A DNA stretch of 64,000 bases, taken from positions 1,957,817-2,021,816 of the forward strand of contig NW_019091416.1 in NCBI RefSeq assembly GCF_001949145.1, read 5' to 3'. A program made the translations under genes and the position numbers. Positions 1 to 10,979 of this stretch are shown here, in pieces (the stretch's first letter is position 1; each line of letters opens with the position of its first letter). The stretch comes from Acanthaster planci. Its lineage: Eukaryota; Echinodermata; Asteroidea; Valvatida; Acanthasteridae. The notes below the pieces were generated by a model. It saw only the letters and a program-made list of their open reading frames with translations. It ran no database searches and was not told where the DNA came from.

Positions 1-1742
1 AGGTCTATCACATGGACACACAACAGGTGCCTACTTATTCTCTCCTGAGCAGATATTGTGAAGATAACAACTTTGAGCTTGGCAGACAAGAACATTTCCA
101 ATTTCAATTTGAAGGGAAACTTTCTCTTTTCTTCCCAAATGTAAGTGAACTTTACCACCATCATTTGAATCTTCAATTCCGACTGTATCCCTAAGTGGGC
201 ACATGAGACAGTCTGACGCCTGTTTTGGAGGGCGATATCCAAGGATTTTGATTTGGGGTACAGGGTATGTTGAGGGAAATAGATTAGTGGGAAGGAAGGG
301 CACTTGGCCTCTACTTTCGCCTGACCATGTCCAAATGTTAAAAGAAGTGATTCATAGAGTCCTGGTTACTCAGACTACCTGACTAGTCATTCAACTTACT
401 TTAATTTGCGAAAGAATTTACATGTATTTTTAAAAGTTTATATAGTCATAAATTCAGGGGCGATGGGGGTACATCCCCCTACTTTTTGACAGGAGGGATG
501 AGCTATTAAATCACACATCCCACACTTTTTGGGTGAGAAAAAAACTTACGGCCAATTGTGAAGAATTTTTTTTTTACTTCCAACAACCAATAGCGCTAAG
601 GTGGGAGGACAATCAAAAATGCCAGAAATATGCTGCTCCGATGTAAGATTCTGCAGGCATGTGATAAACATGTAATACTTATTACGGATCCTCAAGATTG
701 AAATAACGGACAACTGTGGACATAATACCACGTACGTTAACATTACATATGAACAGTGCTCTTATTGACGAGGTTATAACTGTAATTCTAATGACTACCG
801 AGAAGGTGTAACACCAAATGGGCATTTGTAAGCGATGGAATGCCTGATTAGTGTAGGAGAAAAGCTTGCACAGACACTGTGGATGAAAATGATACGAATA
901 CCCGAATGGGTAAAACTGAATACAGTGGACTCAGCAAAGTGACCTTGTTCACTGATGAATCTGTTGGCTTGACTTGTTGATGCTGGTACTAGGTAAGCAA
1001 TGAACACGTTCCAGGCACAGGTTAGTTTGGGACAGAAATTCTGACCTTTTGAAACAAGTCACTGAAGCCAGAGTCTGTTACCGAGTTGGAGTTTAACATA
1101 GGGACGATGACCCTTGAGAATAATTTGTTCCAGATCTGTGTGACATTTGCTGCCACACTGTTGCCTTTTTTTTTTCTAACACCCTAAGACAAAGCACTGA
1201 TGCGATATTTGCTACAATGTCGGGTCGTAACACACGGATGCTTGAGGGGTTTCATACATGTTTCACGTCCATGGACTAGTTTGAACTTCTACAACTTGGA
1301 CCAAACCAAGGGAAATCGTTGAAGTGCAGAAATGATTATAGACAGCACCAGGTACTACATACAGACTTGGCTGTAGCCTGTTGATAGGTCCTCCCATTCG
1401 TGGTCAGGGCAAATTGGGCTTCTACATCCTATGACTTGAATTTGTTCATTTGTTTCAAAGATGGATTTGCGCCGGGGAGGTGTAAATAAATTTTGGATTT
1501 TTGCCCTGCCCGACGTGTATTTCAACACTAGTAAGCAGGAGGTCGTGGGTTCGAGTCCAACAGGAGTATGCTTGTGGTTTTTTTTCACAAGCCTTCTGGG
1601 CCTTCCCCTAGTATACAGTGTTAAAATACACGTCATGCAAGGCAAAAAATCCAAAATTAATGTTAAATTGTTGACCCCATGGCCACTTTTGACAGAAAAC
1701 TTTCTAAATCCATCTAAGTCAAACATTAGAACCCAGACCTAC
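1..1742. other. ENDOV last visible intron; no exon recognised
   Basis: The next ENDOV exon (family region with the conserved GH(R/K)xSL stretch) should follow at lower coordinates on the minus strand. I looked for it on both strands and did not find it, so it probably lies beyond base 1. The stretch holds a foldback repeat at 1485-1665 and is otherwise AT-rich unremarkable sequence. Confidence 0.5.
1485..1665 (+). repeat. Foldback element with internal tRNA-like B box
   Basis: The outer arms (about 1485-1530 and 1617-1663) are near-perfect inverted copies containing TTTTGGATTTTT and GACGTGTATTT. Between them sits GGTCGTGGGTTCGAGTCC, a good RNA polymerase III B-box/T-arm match, followed by a small GCTTGTG/CACAAGC hairpin. 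No convincing A box or cloverleaf is visible. A related core occurs inverted at 41941-41990. Confidence 0.6.
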
Positions 1743-4700
1743 CTTTTCTGCAAACTGTTCATTTTTGGCGATGCCGTCCACCTGCATCAGTGTCTTGGCC
1801 ACGCCCACGCACGGTATGCCACTCAGTACACCCAGGTGACTGGCTATGCCAAAACCTGAGGGGATCAGAACAAGAATACTTAGGAAAGTAAACTTTGATT
1901 CCAGACAGAATGCAGTTAATAGGAGCCACAGTACAATCTTGATACTTCTAACTACTTGCACAGAAAGGCCAAATAGGGCGGCCAACTTCTCATGCACAGC
2001 CAACCACCAAAGAGTCACCTGAAGAGTATTTGCAAATTTCTTACCGCAACCTCATATTTCTCAACACTCCAGGGCATGTCCCCAGAGCAATATTTGCAAC
2101 CGTCTCGGACGGCATATACACATTCCACCTCCTCAGACTTCTCCAACTGTGATTGTGCGTGTACGTTTGCAAAACTAAATGGGGATTAGCGTGTTTTCAG
2201 TCAGAGGCGAGTCGAGCTGCGCTTGACGTTTGAACCCTTTCAGTCATACCCGTGTACACAGCATACAGATAGCCAGATCACGTTTGTATATTTAGCCTCC
2301 TACAAAGAAGACGGGTGCTGTGTAATTCTAAAGTACAGGGCCAGGGAATCGTGGGCGATAGGTGCTCTATACCACACAGTCATTTTAAGTTGATATTCAA
2401 GATGGCAGGAAGGGAGGGGAGGGGTTGCTGTAGGTGCTGCAACACTCCTGCTACACTAAAGGTCCCCCTGGCTGACAAACCACCTCCTTTGCTCTGCTAC
2501 TTTGCCTCGCCCATCCACCCTCAAGCCAGGCTATACATTTACTTGTATTACTGTTCTATCCCGGTTCTCTCACCTCTTGGATGAAGGATGCCATTGCCAT
2601 CGACTAGAATGACCTGAAATCAAGTGTATACAGGGGTTATGCATGCCAGCCATTATTTCCGGCCAGTGACTTGCTTTTGACATGCCCAAAAGATCTGCTC
2701 ATGTGTATCCCAATGGAACAAAAGCACTGACTTGGAAGATGGCTACCGCGCATAACCTCTACAAACTGTTATAAAGGCCAACTGTAATTTCCTGACTTTT
2801 CTTAACGATATATGTAAAACCTGTGCACTGCTGTGAAGTGACATATATCAACTGTCCTCATGCAAAACAGCATACAGGTAGAAAGCAACCAAAACAACGA
2901 ATCATAATCTCCCAAAATACAGCACGTAGTGCATAGAAGCCCCCCCCCAAAAAAAAAACATGAAAACATCAAACCAGGAAGCTTTCAAAGATTTAGCAGA
3001 ATCACAGAAATTGCCAGAAAGCCCAGCTATTGTTGCCTTTGGGGGGATGCATATTCATAATTAGTACAGAAACGGGCTAAGCCATAAAGAGTATGAACGA
3101 CTCGTCGCTCTCTTCACACAGAAGCAAATTCCTCTATCCATCGTATAATTTAACAGCAAGAAAACTGCATTTGAAGTTGATCACTTATGAGAGAAAAGAA
3201 TCCGTGTAGAATTAATTTCAAGAGATAATTAAATACCTGTCACAAATGCATATATCTTAAAATACCATAAAAAATGAGAAACTGTCCTGTCCAATCTTCA
3301 CTTTGACCGTAATTAAGGATTGGTAATATTCACATAATTTTTTTTCTTTGTAAAAACTCAAAAACTACAAGTAGGAAGATGGTATTGGCAATTCGCATGC
3401 TGTTGCCATTGTGCGTGTTGGTTTCAGAGTTGGATTTGTTCCTTTGCGTAAATGAAAAACAAATTCAGGTAGCGCCAGTTTGGCCTTTCACTGCTTAGCG
3501 TAATGTTTATGGAGCACACCTTTGTCCCTTCCTGAAAACAAGAAAATGCCTTTTTGAATTTTGCCCAAGGAGATCATCATGATTCTCTTGCTTTTCACAC
3601 CTTTGTAGATTAGGTCAGAAAGATCTCACCAAGTTGTCAGCATTGGATAGCACGTTTGATTTGATCCAAAAAACTTAAATTTGAAACAGTGGTAATTTTT
3701 GGTCAAATGTAATAAATTACCAATATGCACAATATGGCTTTTATTTCGAACTTTCTGGACAAAAACTTTCAAAGCTTTTTTTCACTGTCTTAGAGGTTTG
3801 TAAGTAACTGTTAACCACTTGATGCCAGATGACAAATTTTCCTTATTTGTTTCACAGAGGATGTGTACACACATTTACCAAATCTTTTTTCATTTCCGGG
3901 GTTGACGCATTAACCTGTCATGCTTGGTTGGGTCAAAGTGCAATTGCAAGGTTGAAGAATATGCGGGTGAAAAACCCACCCCCAGAAGCTTTTTAGGGTA
4001 AAAAAAATCCAACGTTAACTGGCTAGTGTTGGTGACAAGTATCAGAACCGGTTCAGTACGTGGAAATGGTCCCAAACATGAGTGGAGCCTGGTCCGATGC
4101 ACAATGCTGCGATTGGCGTACTGCTTTTTTATACAGAAAATATTGGTTGCTTGCCGTGTTGGCTTTCGGAGGATTCAGACAAGTTCCCATTGAAAAATCC
4201 ATGGGAGCAAGTGACGAAGAAGATATCCAAAGTTCTACTCCCCAATAGAGAATATGGTGAAAAATTGCCCAAATCCCAATAGCTACCTGAGGCATTAAGT
4301 TGGGTTCTTTGTCCCTCAGTTTGTGTAGGAGGTTGAGGAAGAAATTAACTTCTCTGAATGCTAGGAAGCCAGGTATGTAAGGAGTGTCAAGGTGAACCAG
4401 CTCACAGTCAGAGTAGATTACCTGGAGAGGCATATGACAAGACACAAAACTGACTTGAGACACTAAAGTCGGGAGTTAATGGAGACACTTGACGTGCTGA
4501 CAGCAATAAATGACGCTGGAGAAGCAGGAGTCCGTGGGGCCAAAGTGCTTAAATCAAAGCCGCCCGTCCCCAGTCTGGGGAGGGGGTACATGTTACCTGC
4601 ACAGGCTGGTATGGAAAACAGGCAAAAATTAACAACTTGGGCTTGTTATAACATTTCTTCCTTCTGTGAAGGTCAAATAAAGACGAAGATGCAGCACCAG

Positions 4701-7700
4701 CCAGGAGGTGGCTTTGAACAGCCATGGTGTTCATTTCAATGCAGAGAAAGCCTGAACGAAGTTAAGACTTAGCAAGCCTTGAAAATTGATGCCCTAGTTC
4801 GGATGACATATTTGCTCAAAATGGTAAGTTAAGCTAATTCAATGGCTGCTTCATGACTGGTGTTAATTCTTACTGTCACAACTGTCGTAAAAGCTGTGAC
4901 TGTCCTCCAAGATGCTAACGCCATGCTGAGTTTTTTGCGGCTATAAAACGTTAAAGGCAATAAATTTTTTGTGCACAGCACAGCTACACCACAAATGTGT
5001 CACATAAAGCTTGTGCAAATAAGCACTGCGTGGTGCAAAGTTACACCAAGTTTCAACAAAACCAGCTGGTCCGGCTTCATGATTTTGCATTTTACCTTCA
5101 GATCTGGGTAATCACACACTACCAGCGATGCACAGGCCAGGGTGGAACTCGTTTTGACAAAAGATACATCAACACCTCCGACGCAACGGAGGCCATCCAA
5201 ATCCGACTGCCAGGACTCTGTATTCTCCAACACCAGTTTCTTCTTCAATTCTTGCTGTTCACTGTACAAATTGTATTAAAAATGGTAAGTTTCACACAAA
5301 AAGAACTACCTTTGGTGTATTTTCATGATTACTGTATCAATAAAGTAAACTGTACGAAGGAAAATTTCTTGTTTAATATACCTGAAATGATGGTAATAAA
5401 AGGAACAAAGGTGGGAGGGGGCTCGCATCTCAAAACTACTATTCATTTTCTGAATTCTAGCAACATCCCCCTCAAAAGACTCCTTAATCCTCCTGTTGTA
5501 TAAAAGGAAGATTTTTTTAAGCTTCAAAGGCAACTTTTGACTCATGTAGACCTCTGGAGGAGATGAAAACCTGACTGAAACAATGTGGAGGTGTTCTGAA
5601 AGTACCGAGAATAGGCCTCGTATTATTTGACGTACTGAATTTTTCATGTGTGCAGATGGTGAACGCAAACTTCAAACCTTGGTCCTAAGGGCCTAATGCA
5701 GTTTAGGCTGGCATTTTTCTATTGGATTGCAAATATAGCACGAAATTTTGCAGGGTTGGAATTCAGACAACACAAAAAAATGAAAGCATAAAGTTCCATT
5801 TTTTTTTCTCAGACAATCACAACTGACTTTGGAGGAGAAACCAAGAATTTAATTCAGTCAATTTTTTTTTCAAAACACTTCAAAACCATCAAGAGAAAAT
5901 GTCAATTTTAATTTTCTTTTTTTGCAATACTGCATTACTCGGAGTCGGTGGGTACTCTAGGATTCCTCATCCACCTTACTCCCACAGACGACAAATACAG
6001 GGGTTCGGGGGCGAAGGGCAGGTTTGCAATCTATCCAATAAAAATGTTTGCCTCAGTCTACTGTGCAGTGAACAAGCCACCAAGGAGAGTGGTGGTCATC
6101 ACAACAGACAAACTTGGACTTGGAACTCAGAAAACATTTTGCATGTTTTGAAAATTTTAGGCTACAGCAATCATTGACCTGTCAGCAGTGGACTTTCCAG
6201 TCCACATAGACGTAGTACTTGTTTTTTCCAACCTCCATGCGTGTATGTTGCTGCACTTTGACGTGGTGCACTTTTAATTTTCCCTTCTGGTGTTTTCATG
6301 GAGCAATATTTTAAGCTCAAATTTCACAATCAATAAAACTTCATCAAACTTGTAATATTCTGATTCAAAATCTTGATTTTACATACCATATCTGCTACAA
6401 AGTGTGGATGAAATTTTATTTTTGCCTGATTTTCCAATTTTTTTTCCCGACATGCGAAATGAACTCTTTTGAAATGAATTTGAGCCCCATTTCTGGATGC
6501 TGAGAGTTTTGAATTTCGAATGAAATTTCATGACACTGTTATAATTCACAAAGGTTCAACACCATGCATCATGAAGATAATAGTACCAGTTTATAACTAA
6601 ATGAGTTTTAAGTTTTTCAAGGAAGGGATTTGGCAATGCTGTGTGCGGGAAGTCAAGTGAATCTTGAAGTGCGCCACGTTAGGGGACTCTACTATAGGCG
6701 GGGGGGGGATCTGGGACTTTGGCAAAATGGCAGATAGCAACCACACCATGCCGATGAAAACTGTGACGTGCATGCGTGTACGTACTGATCAAAGAAAAGA
6801 CTGAGTAGCCTGATCCTCTAACTAGCTGGTTCGCGCGTGGCGTCATGGTTGCAGTAGTTTTCACCAGCGCGATGTGGTTGCTATCCACCATTTTGGGAAA
6901 GTTCCGGATGTCCGCCCCAGCCTATATAGTATAGTCCCCTGACCTGGCACATTTCAACTTTCACTTGACTTTCCTCTCACAGCGTTTGCCAAACCTTTCT
7001 GTTGAAAAACTGCAAAGTCATTAGGTTAAATACTCGTACTACAGCCCTCATGGTACATGGTGTTGAACCTCTGAATAATTCCAGTGTCATGACATTTCGT
7101 CTCAAATCCAAAAATGTCGGCATCTGGAATTGGGCTCAAATTCAGCCGAGTGTTTCCTAATAAAGCGCACTTTAAAAAATCTCAGAAAATCCTACATAAA
7201 CATTTTCAAAATTCTTTCATGTTGATCAAATTCTTGTAAAGCAACATTCCTTCCTTTGTCAAAAAATTATTTTTGTAGTTTTGTGTACATTTTGAAAGTA
7301 TTCATTTTGCCATCAGAAAAAATTGGAAAAATCGGCCGAAAATAAAAATTTCATCAGGAGTTTTCAATAATTGTAGCATGTACATAATACCATGATTTAT
7401 GAATCAGAATATTGATGAAGTTTTCATAACTTATATTAACTGTGGAATTAGAGGTAAAAATATTGCTCCAGTAAGACACGAGAGGCAAATAATGCAAGTG
7501 CGCCACATTAGGGGCCGTGCCACGTTACCTAGGGTACATCAACTAATACTAATAGGGCCTAGGCCTACTACTACTAGTACTAGGCTAGACCCAGTTGTAG
7601 GCCTAATTCCTGCGATTGATTGTGGGAAGAGTTCCATATACGGACGTAGTCAAAGTAACTTGGACCCTACAAATTGCCTTTTTTAACATTTGGATATGGT

Positions 7701-8427
7701 CATCCTACTATTGCCCAAACATATCAAAATGTTAAAAAAAGCGATTTATAGGGTCCAAGTTCCTCGGACTATGCTCGGACTAAAATGGTCGCCAGTTCAA
7801 TTTTTTTGGAAGGAAAAAACCAAGTCGAGAAAACACACTTGGATTTGGAATTGTTCAGACCAACCTCAGGCAGGGTTCGTGCAAAGGCCATGGGCATGTG
7901 CTGGGTCTCAAGCGGCGCGGCGTCCGTATATCATGCATACAGGCCTATGGAACTCATTCCTTGATTCATTGTTCATACCTTTCCCACTTTTTGTGAATTT
8001 CTTCAAATACTTCGTCAGTCTGCACTGGCACATTTGCCATCACTCTGCTTGCATCATGTGCTGTCATGGCTGTGATATGCTCCTGCGCGACTGCACGCAA
8101 TATTTTGCATTTTTGTCCAACAGGTTGCAGCACTAGCTGCATGCATGCAGGCCTCCTGTTTTTGTGCTGTAGCGCCCTCAGGGGTCGAAGGCTTATGCAC
8201 TATCGATCGCGATACGCCTGCGGCTGAAACTGAAACTGACGACAAGTTCTATAAGGCAGCTTTCCAACAGTATTAACAATGTAGAATATACTCTGTAGTA
8301 TAAAAATATACTTCGATTTCTTCAAAGGATATTTTGAAATAATTGTGTTTTACTTTCTCACAATACTAAATTACTTGCGGGGAAAATCTCCAAACAACTT
8401 TCCAGCATGAATCATGGGCGCCGCCAT
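1743..8427 (-). CDS. ENDOV: Endonuclease V (inosine-specific nuclease), 3' end outside window
   Basis: Exons on the minus strand in transcript order: 8427-8375 (tentative), 5261-5096, 4421-4287, 2613-2574, 1855-1743; phases agree at every junction. They give about 169 residues; the C-terminal third lies left of base 1. Seen: VGGVDVSF (Asp about 49), PYIPGFLAFREV (Tyr88, Glu97), ILVDGNGILHPR (Asp123) and GVLSGIPCVGVAK. These match the metal-binding Asp/Glu/Asp triad and wedge Tyr of the family, at a constant offset of 3 from human numbering (D52, Y91, E100, D126), which supports the 17-codon first exon. Known of the family: it cleaves the second phosphodiester 3' of inosine; animal enzymes act mainly on edited RNA, bacterial ones on deoxyinosine DNA. 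The first exon is the weakest part: it has a good ATG context, a CAA/GTAATT donor and matching phase, but no sequence conservation to confirm it. Confidence 0.9.
6250..7512. repeat. Very long inverted repeat (foldback) in ENDOV intron 1
   Basis: Left arm about 6250-6790 and right arm about 6820-7512 are imperfect inverted copies. Matching blocks lie at 6255/7500 (GTGGnGCACTT), 6300/7470 (GGAGCAATATTTT), 6345/7420 (AAACTTCATCAA), 6478/7135 (AATTTGAGCCC), 6552/7075 (GGTTCAACACCATG), 6651/6961 (AGTCAAGTGA) and 6735/6880 (GATAGCAACCACA). The arms diverge by roughly a fifth to a quarter, with small indels. No transposase frame is seen. It is probably a foldback/long-TIR element or an inverted duplication. 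Confidence 0.8.
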
Positions 8428-8606
8428 CTTGATTCGACAAACGTTCTTCTGCGCTTGCGTACTTGCATCGGTAACCACAACAAAATTTTGGACAGGCCGG
8501 AGTATCGTGGTTGTTTTTATTTCGTAAAAATCAACTTTATTCTGCAATTTATTTATAGAAGTTGTTTGAAACTTGAAGGATATTGAGCATAGCCACAAAT
8601 TTAAGA
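8428..8606. promoter_or_regulatory. Putative bidirectional promoter between ENDOV and DNAL4
   Basis: Only about 180 bp separate the tentative ENDOV ATG (8427, minus) from the DNAL4 ATG (8607, plus), so the two genes probably share a divergent promoter. On the minus strand, 8475-8462 reads GTTACCGATGCAAG, an imperfect RFX X-box (good first half-site, degenerate second). This would suit the ciliary gene DNAL4. No TATA box is evident at a sensible distance. Confidence 0.4.
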
Positions 8607-10979
8607 ATGGACGAACCTCAGGAAGGGAAGAAAGAAGAGAAGGAGACTGATTTTAGACGCTTGCAGAGCTATCCACTCATTCGGGTAGGGATCATTCTGC
8701 ATATACCTCCATGACCTCCAAAACTGTAACGCACAACCCCGTGCACAAGGGTTGTGCCTAACACTTACAATTCTTGAAGTAATCTAAGCCCTGGTAGGCC
8801 CATTAGTAACTTGTTTGTCATCGAATTTGAGTGATTTTGGGGATTCCCTCGTTCATATAATTGGAAACAAAGTCTGCTTTTACAAAATAACTGACATTTT
8901 GACCCTGTTCCTTAACGTGTGTAGGCCTAATCCCTAGCAGCTGTACATGTAGGCTTAGGCCTAGTTTAGGTGAATATTGTGGAAAGAGTTCCATACGGAC
9001 AGTACACGCCCCTAGTTCTGTACACTAACCTTTTTCTAAGTCAGTGCTTCGGAATTTTTGATGGTTGTTATAGCATTTTAAGGGAAAATTAGTGTTGTCT
9101 GTGTATGGAACCCTTTCCACTTTGGCTTATTTGAGGGCTGAAATTACAGTTGACAACATAAATTTGCTGAAAACATTTCAGATGTTGATCATCCATTGTC
9201 TGTAAGATTATATTTTTAAATTTCGTTGAGGAGAATGTTGCACAGGAAACATGAAACTTAAGATAAATGTATAAATCTACAAACTACAGTCTTGGCGATT
9301 GTAAGAAAATACAGGGATAGAGTTCCATACAAGGACGTCATTTGACACCCTATGCACAACCCCTATGAGACTGTCCTGAAAAATTCTGAGTAAATGCTTC
9401 GTAGCCCTACCAGTATGGTCAGGTTAATGATGCGCTCTGTCTTTGCAATAGAGTTCATAAATGCATTAAGGTGGAGTTGGACAGCAAGGTCTTTGGTTCA
9501 CTTGGATAGGCTCAAGTAAACCTTTTTGTGTTTTCATTGTAACTATTAAGTTGAAATAACAAGAGTCTTCAAGGCTCTGACAACACATAACCTCTATATC
9601 CTGGCCATGCTAGTAGTAGGGCTGTTTTAAGACTAAGATCGTATAGCGCCGAAGGTGCAAGATGGATAACTCTGCCCAAAAGATGTAATTATCATGGGCG
9701 CCATTTGAGCAAGCGATACGCCTGCACAGTTTACGATAATGCTTGGGCGCAGGCTCACCAGGTGCACGTGCCTACCGCGGCGCCTGCGCCTGTGCATTAA
9801 TGTGCATTGCGCAGGCATATCGCTTGCTCAAATGGCGCTCGTGCAATTACAATGTTTTACGTGTATTCACGGTGAAGTTTGCCATCTTGCCCCGGTTCAA
9901 TCTTTAATTTAAGACATGCATGTTATTGCTTTCTTATGGCTGATATACCACTGTAGGGAAAATCAACAATGTCTGTATTAGAATCTCTTCTCAGCGGTGA
10001 GGTAAACTTTGAATCCAACACAAGGTCCCTTTCTCACCGCTCAGATCAACAAACTAAGGCTTCAAAGTCTCCAATAAGGTAGATCCAGAATTAGCAGCAG
10101 GATGAAGCCCTGCTCTTTCATCCAGATTCTCTTCCCCTTACACAAAAACGGACCTCAGAAATATTGATTAACGGGATAATTGTAACTGAATCCTGATATT
10201 CATAAAGTAGCAAGCAAAGTGATATGGTTTTTGTGTTGTTTTCTTAGCACTCAGACATGAATGAAGAGATGCGTACTGAAGCTGTAGAGCTGTGCGTCAC
10301 AGCTTGTGAAAAATTCTCCAGCAACAATGAGGTAAATTGATTTTTGTGTAACGTTTTCTCTTGGTCGTGGGTAATCTGATATGACGACATCTGTTCATTG
10401 TATTCAGGGGTGTAAATGTTGGGGGACGGGGTGGGGAAGATTTGTCCCACTTATTGAGCAGAGGGATTGGCCAGTTAATCATGAGCCTCACTTTTTGATG
10501 GGGGTGAAACAAATGGACAGAAAATTGCAGATATCCGGGTTACTTTTGAACTTTCCAATTTAGCAAAAATGTTTCGTGCTGAAAAACAGAATAAACAAAA
10601 CAGTGCAAAAACTTTAAATTGCAAATTTGATGTAGTTGCCAGGTTTGGACACAATGTTAGGCCTATCATGCACAGTGCCCCTAATTTAATGTGGTTGAAG
10701 GATGTATGACAGGTGTGCCAAAAAATATATAGATTTTTTTGAATTAGTTTTTAGTCAAACGATGCAAATTTCAGTTTGATATTTTCGTTTTGGTTCATTA
10801 TAATTCATTTATAGACTGCTGCTAAAATGATCAAGGAAGCGATGGATAAGAAGTTTGGGTCCTCCTGGCACGCCATCGTCGGGGAAGGCTACGGCTTCGA
10901 AATCACCCACGAGACCAAAAATATCCTTTACCTGTTCTTTGGAGGCAACATGGCCGTGACTGTGTGGAAGTGCTCATAA
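8607..10979 (+). CDS. DNAL4: Axonemal dynein light chain 4
   Basis: Three exons, 8607-8684, 10248-10331 and 10815-10979, all joined in phase 0 with GT-AG introns, encode 108 residues (human about 105). The protein starts MDEPQEGKKEEKETDFRRLQ, continues with the family blocks YPLIRHSDMNEEMR and CVTACEKFSSNNE, and ends FGGNMAVTVWKCS. It belongs to the LC8-like dynein light chain family and is a small outer-arm/axonemal dynein subunit in motile cilia and flagella (family knowledge). The C-terminal two thirds form the dimeric light-chain fold. The start is the only ATG that gives the family N-terminus. It lies head-to-head with ENDOV and tail-to-tail with the LRRC14-like gene. Confidence 0.96.
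8685..10247 (+). other. DNAL4 intron 1
   Basis: Non-coding. Besides the foldback at 9685-9850 it contains two copies (about 8981-9000 and 9315-9360) of a short dispersed repeat with the core GGAAAGAGTTCCATAC. That core also occurs near 7624 and 52173. Confidence 0.6.
9685..9850. repeat. Foldback/MITE in DNAL4 intron 1
   Basis: The arms GGCGCCATTTGAGCAAGCGAT and ATCGCTTGCTCAAATGGCGC are almost perfect inverted copies about 100 bp apart. GTAATTATCATGG on the left and a similar inverted run on the right extend them. The loop is GC-rich. There is no coding potential. Confidence 0.75.
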
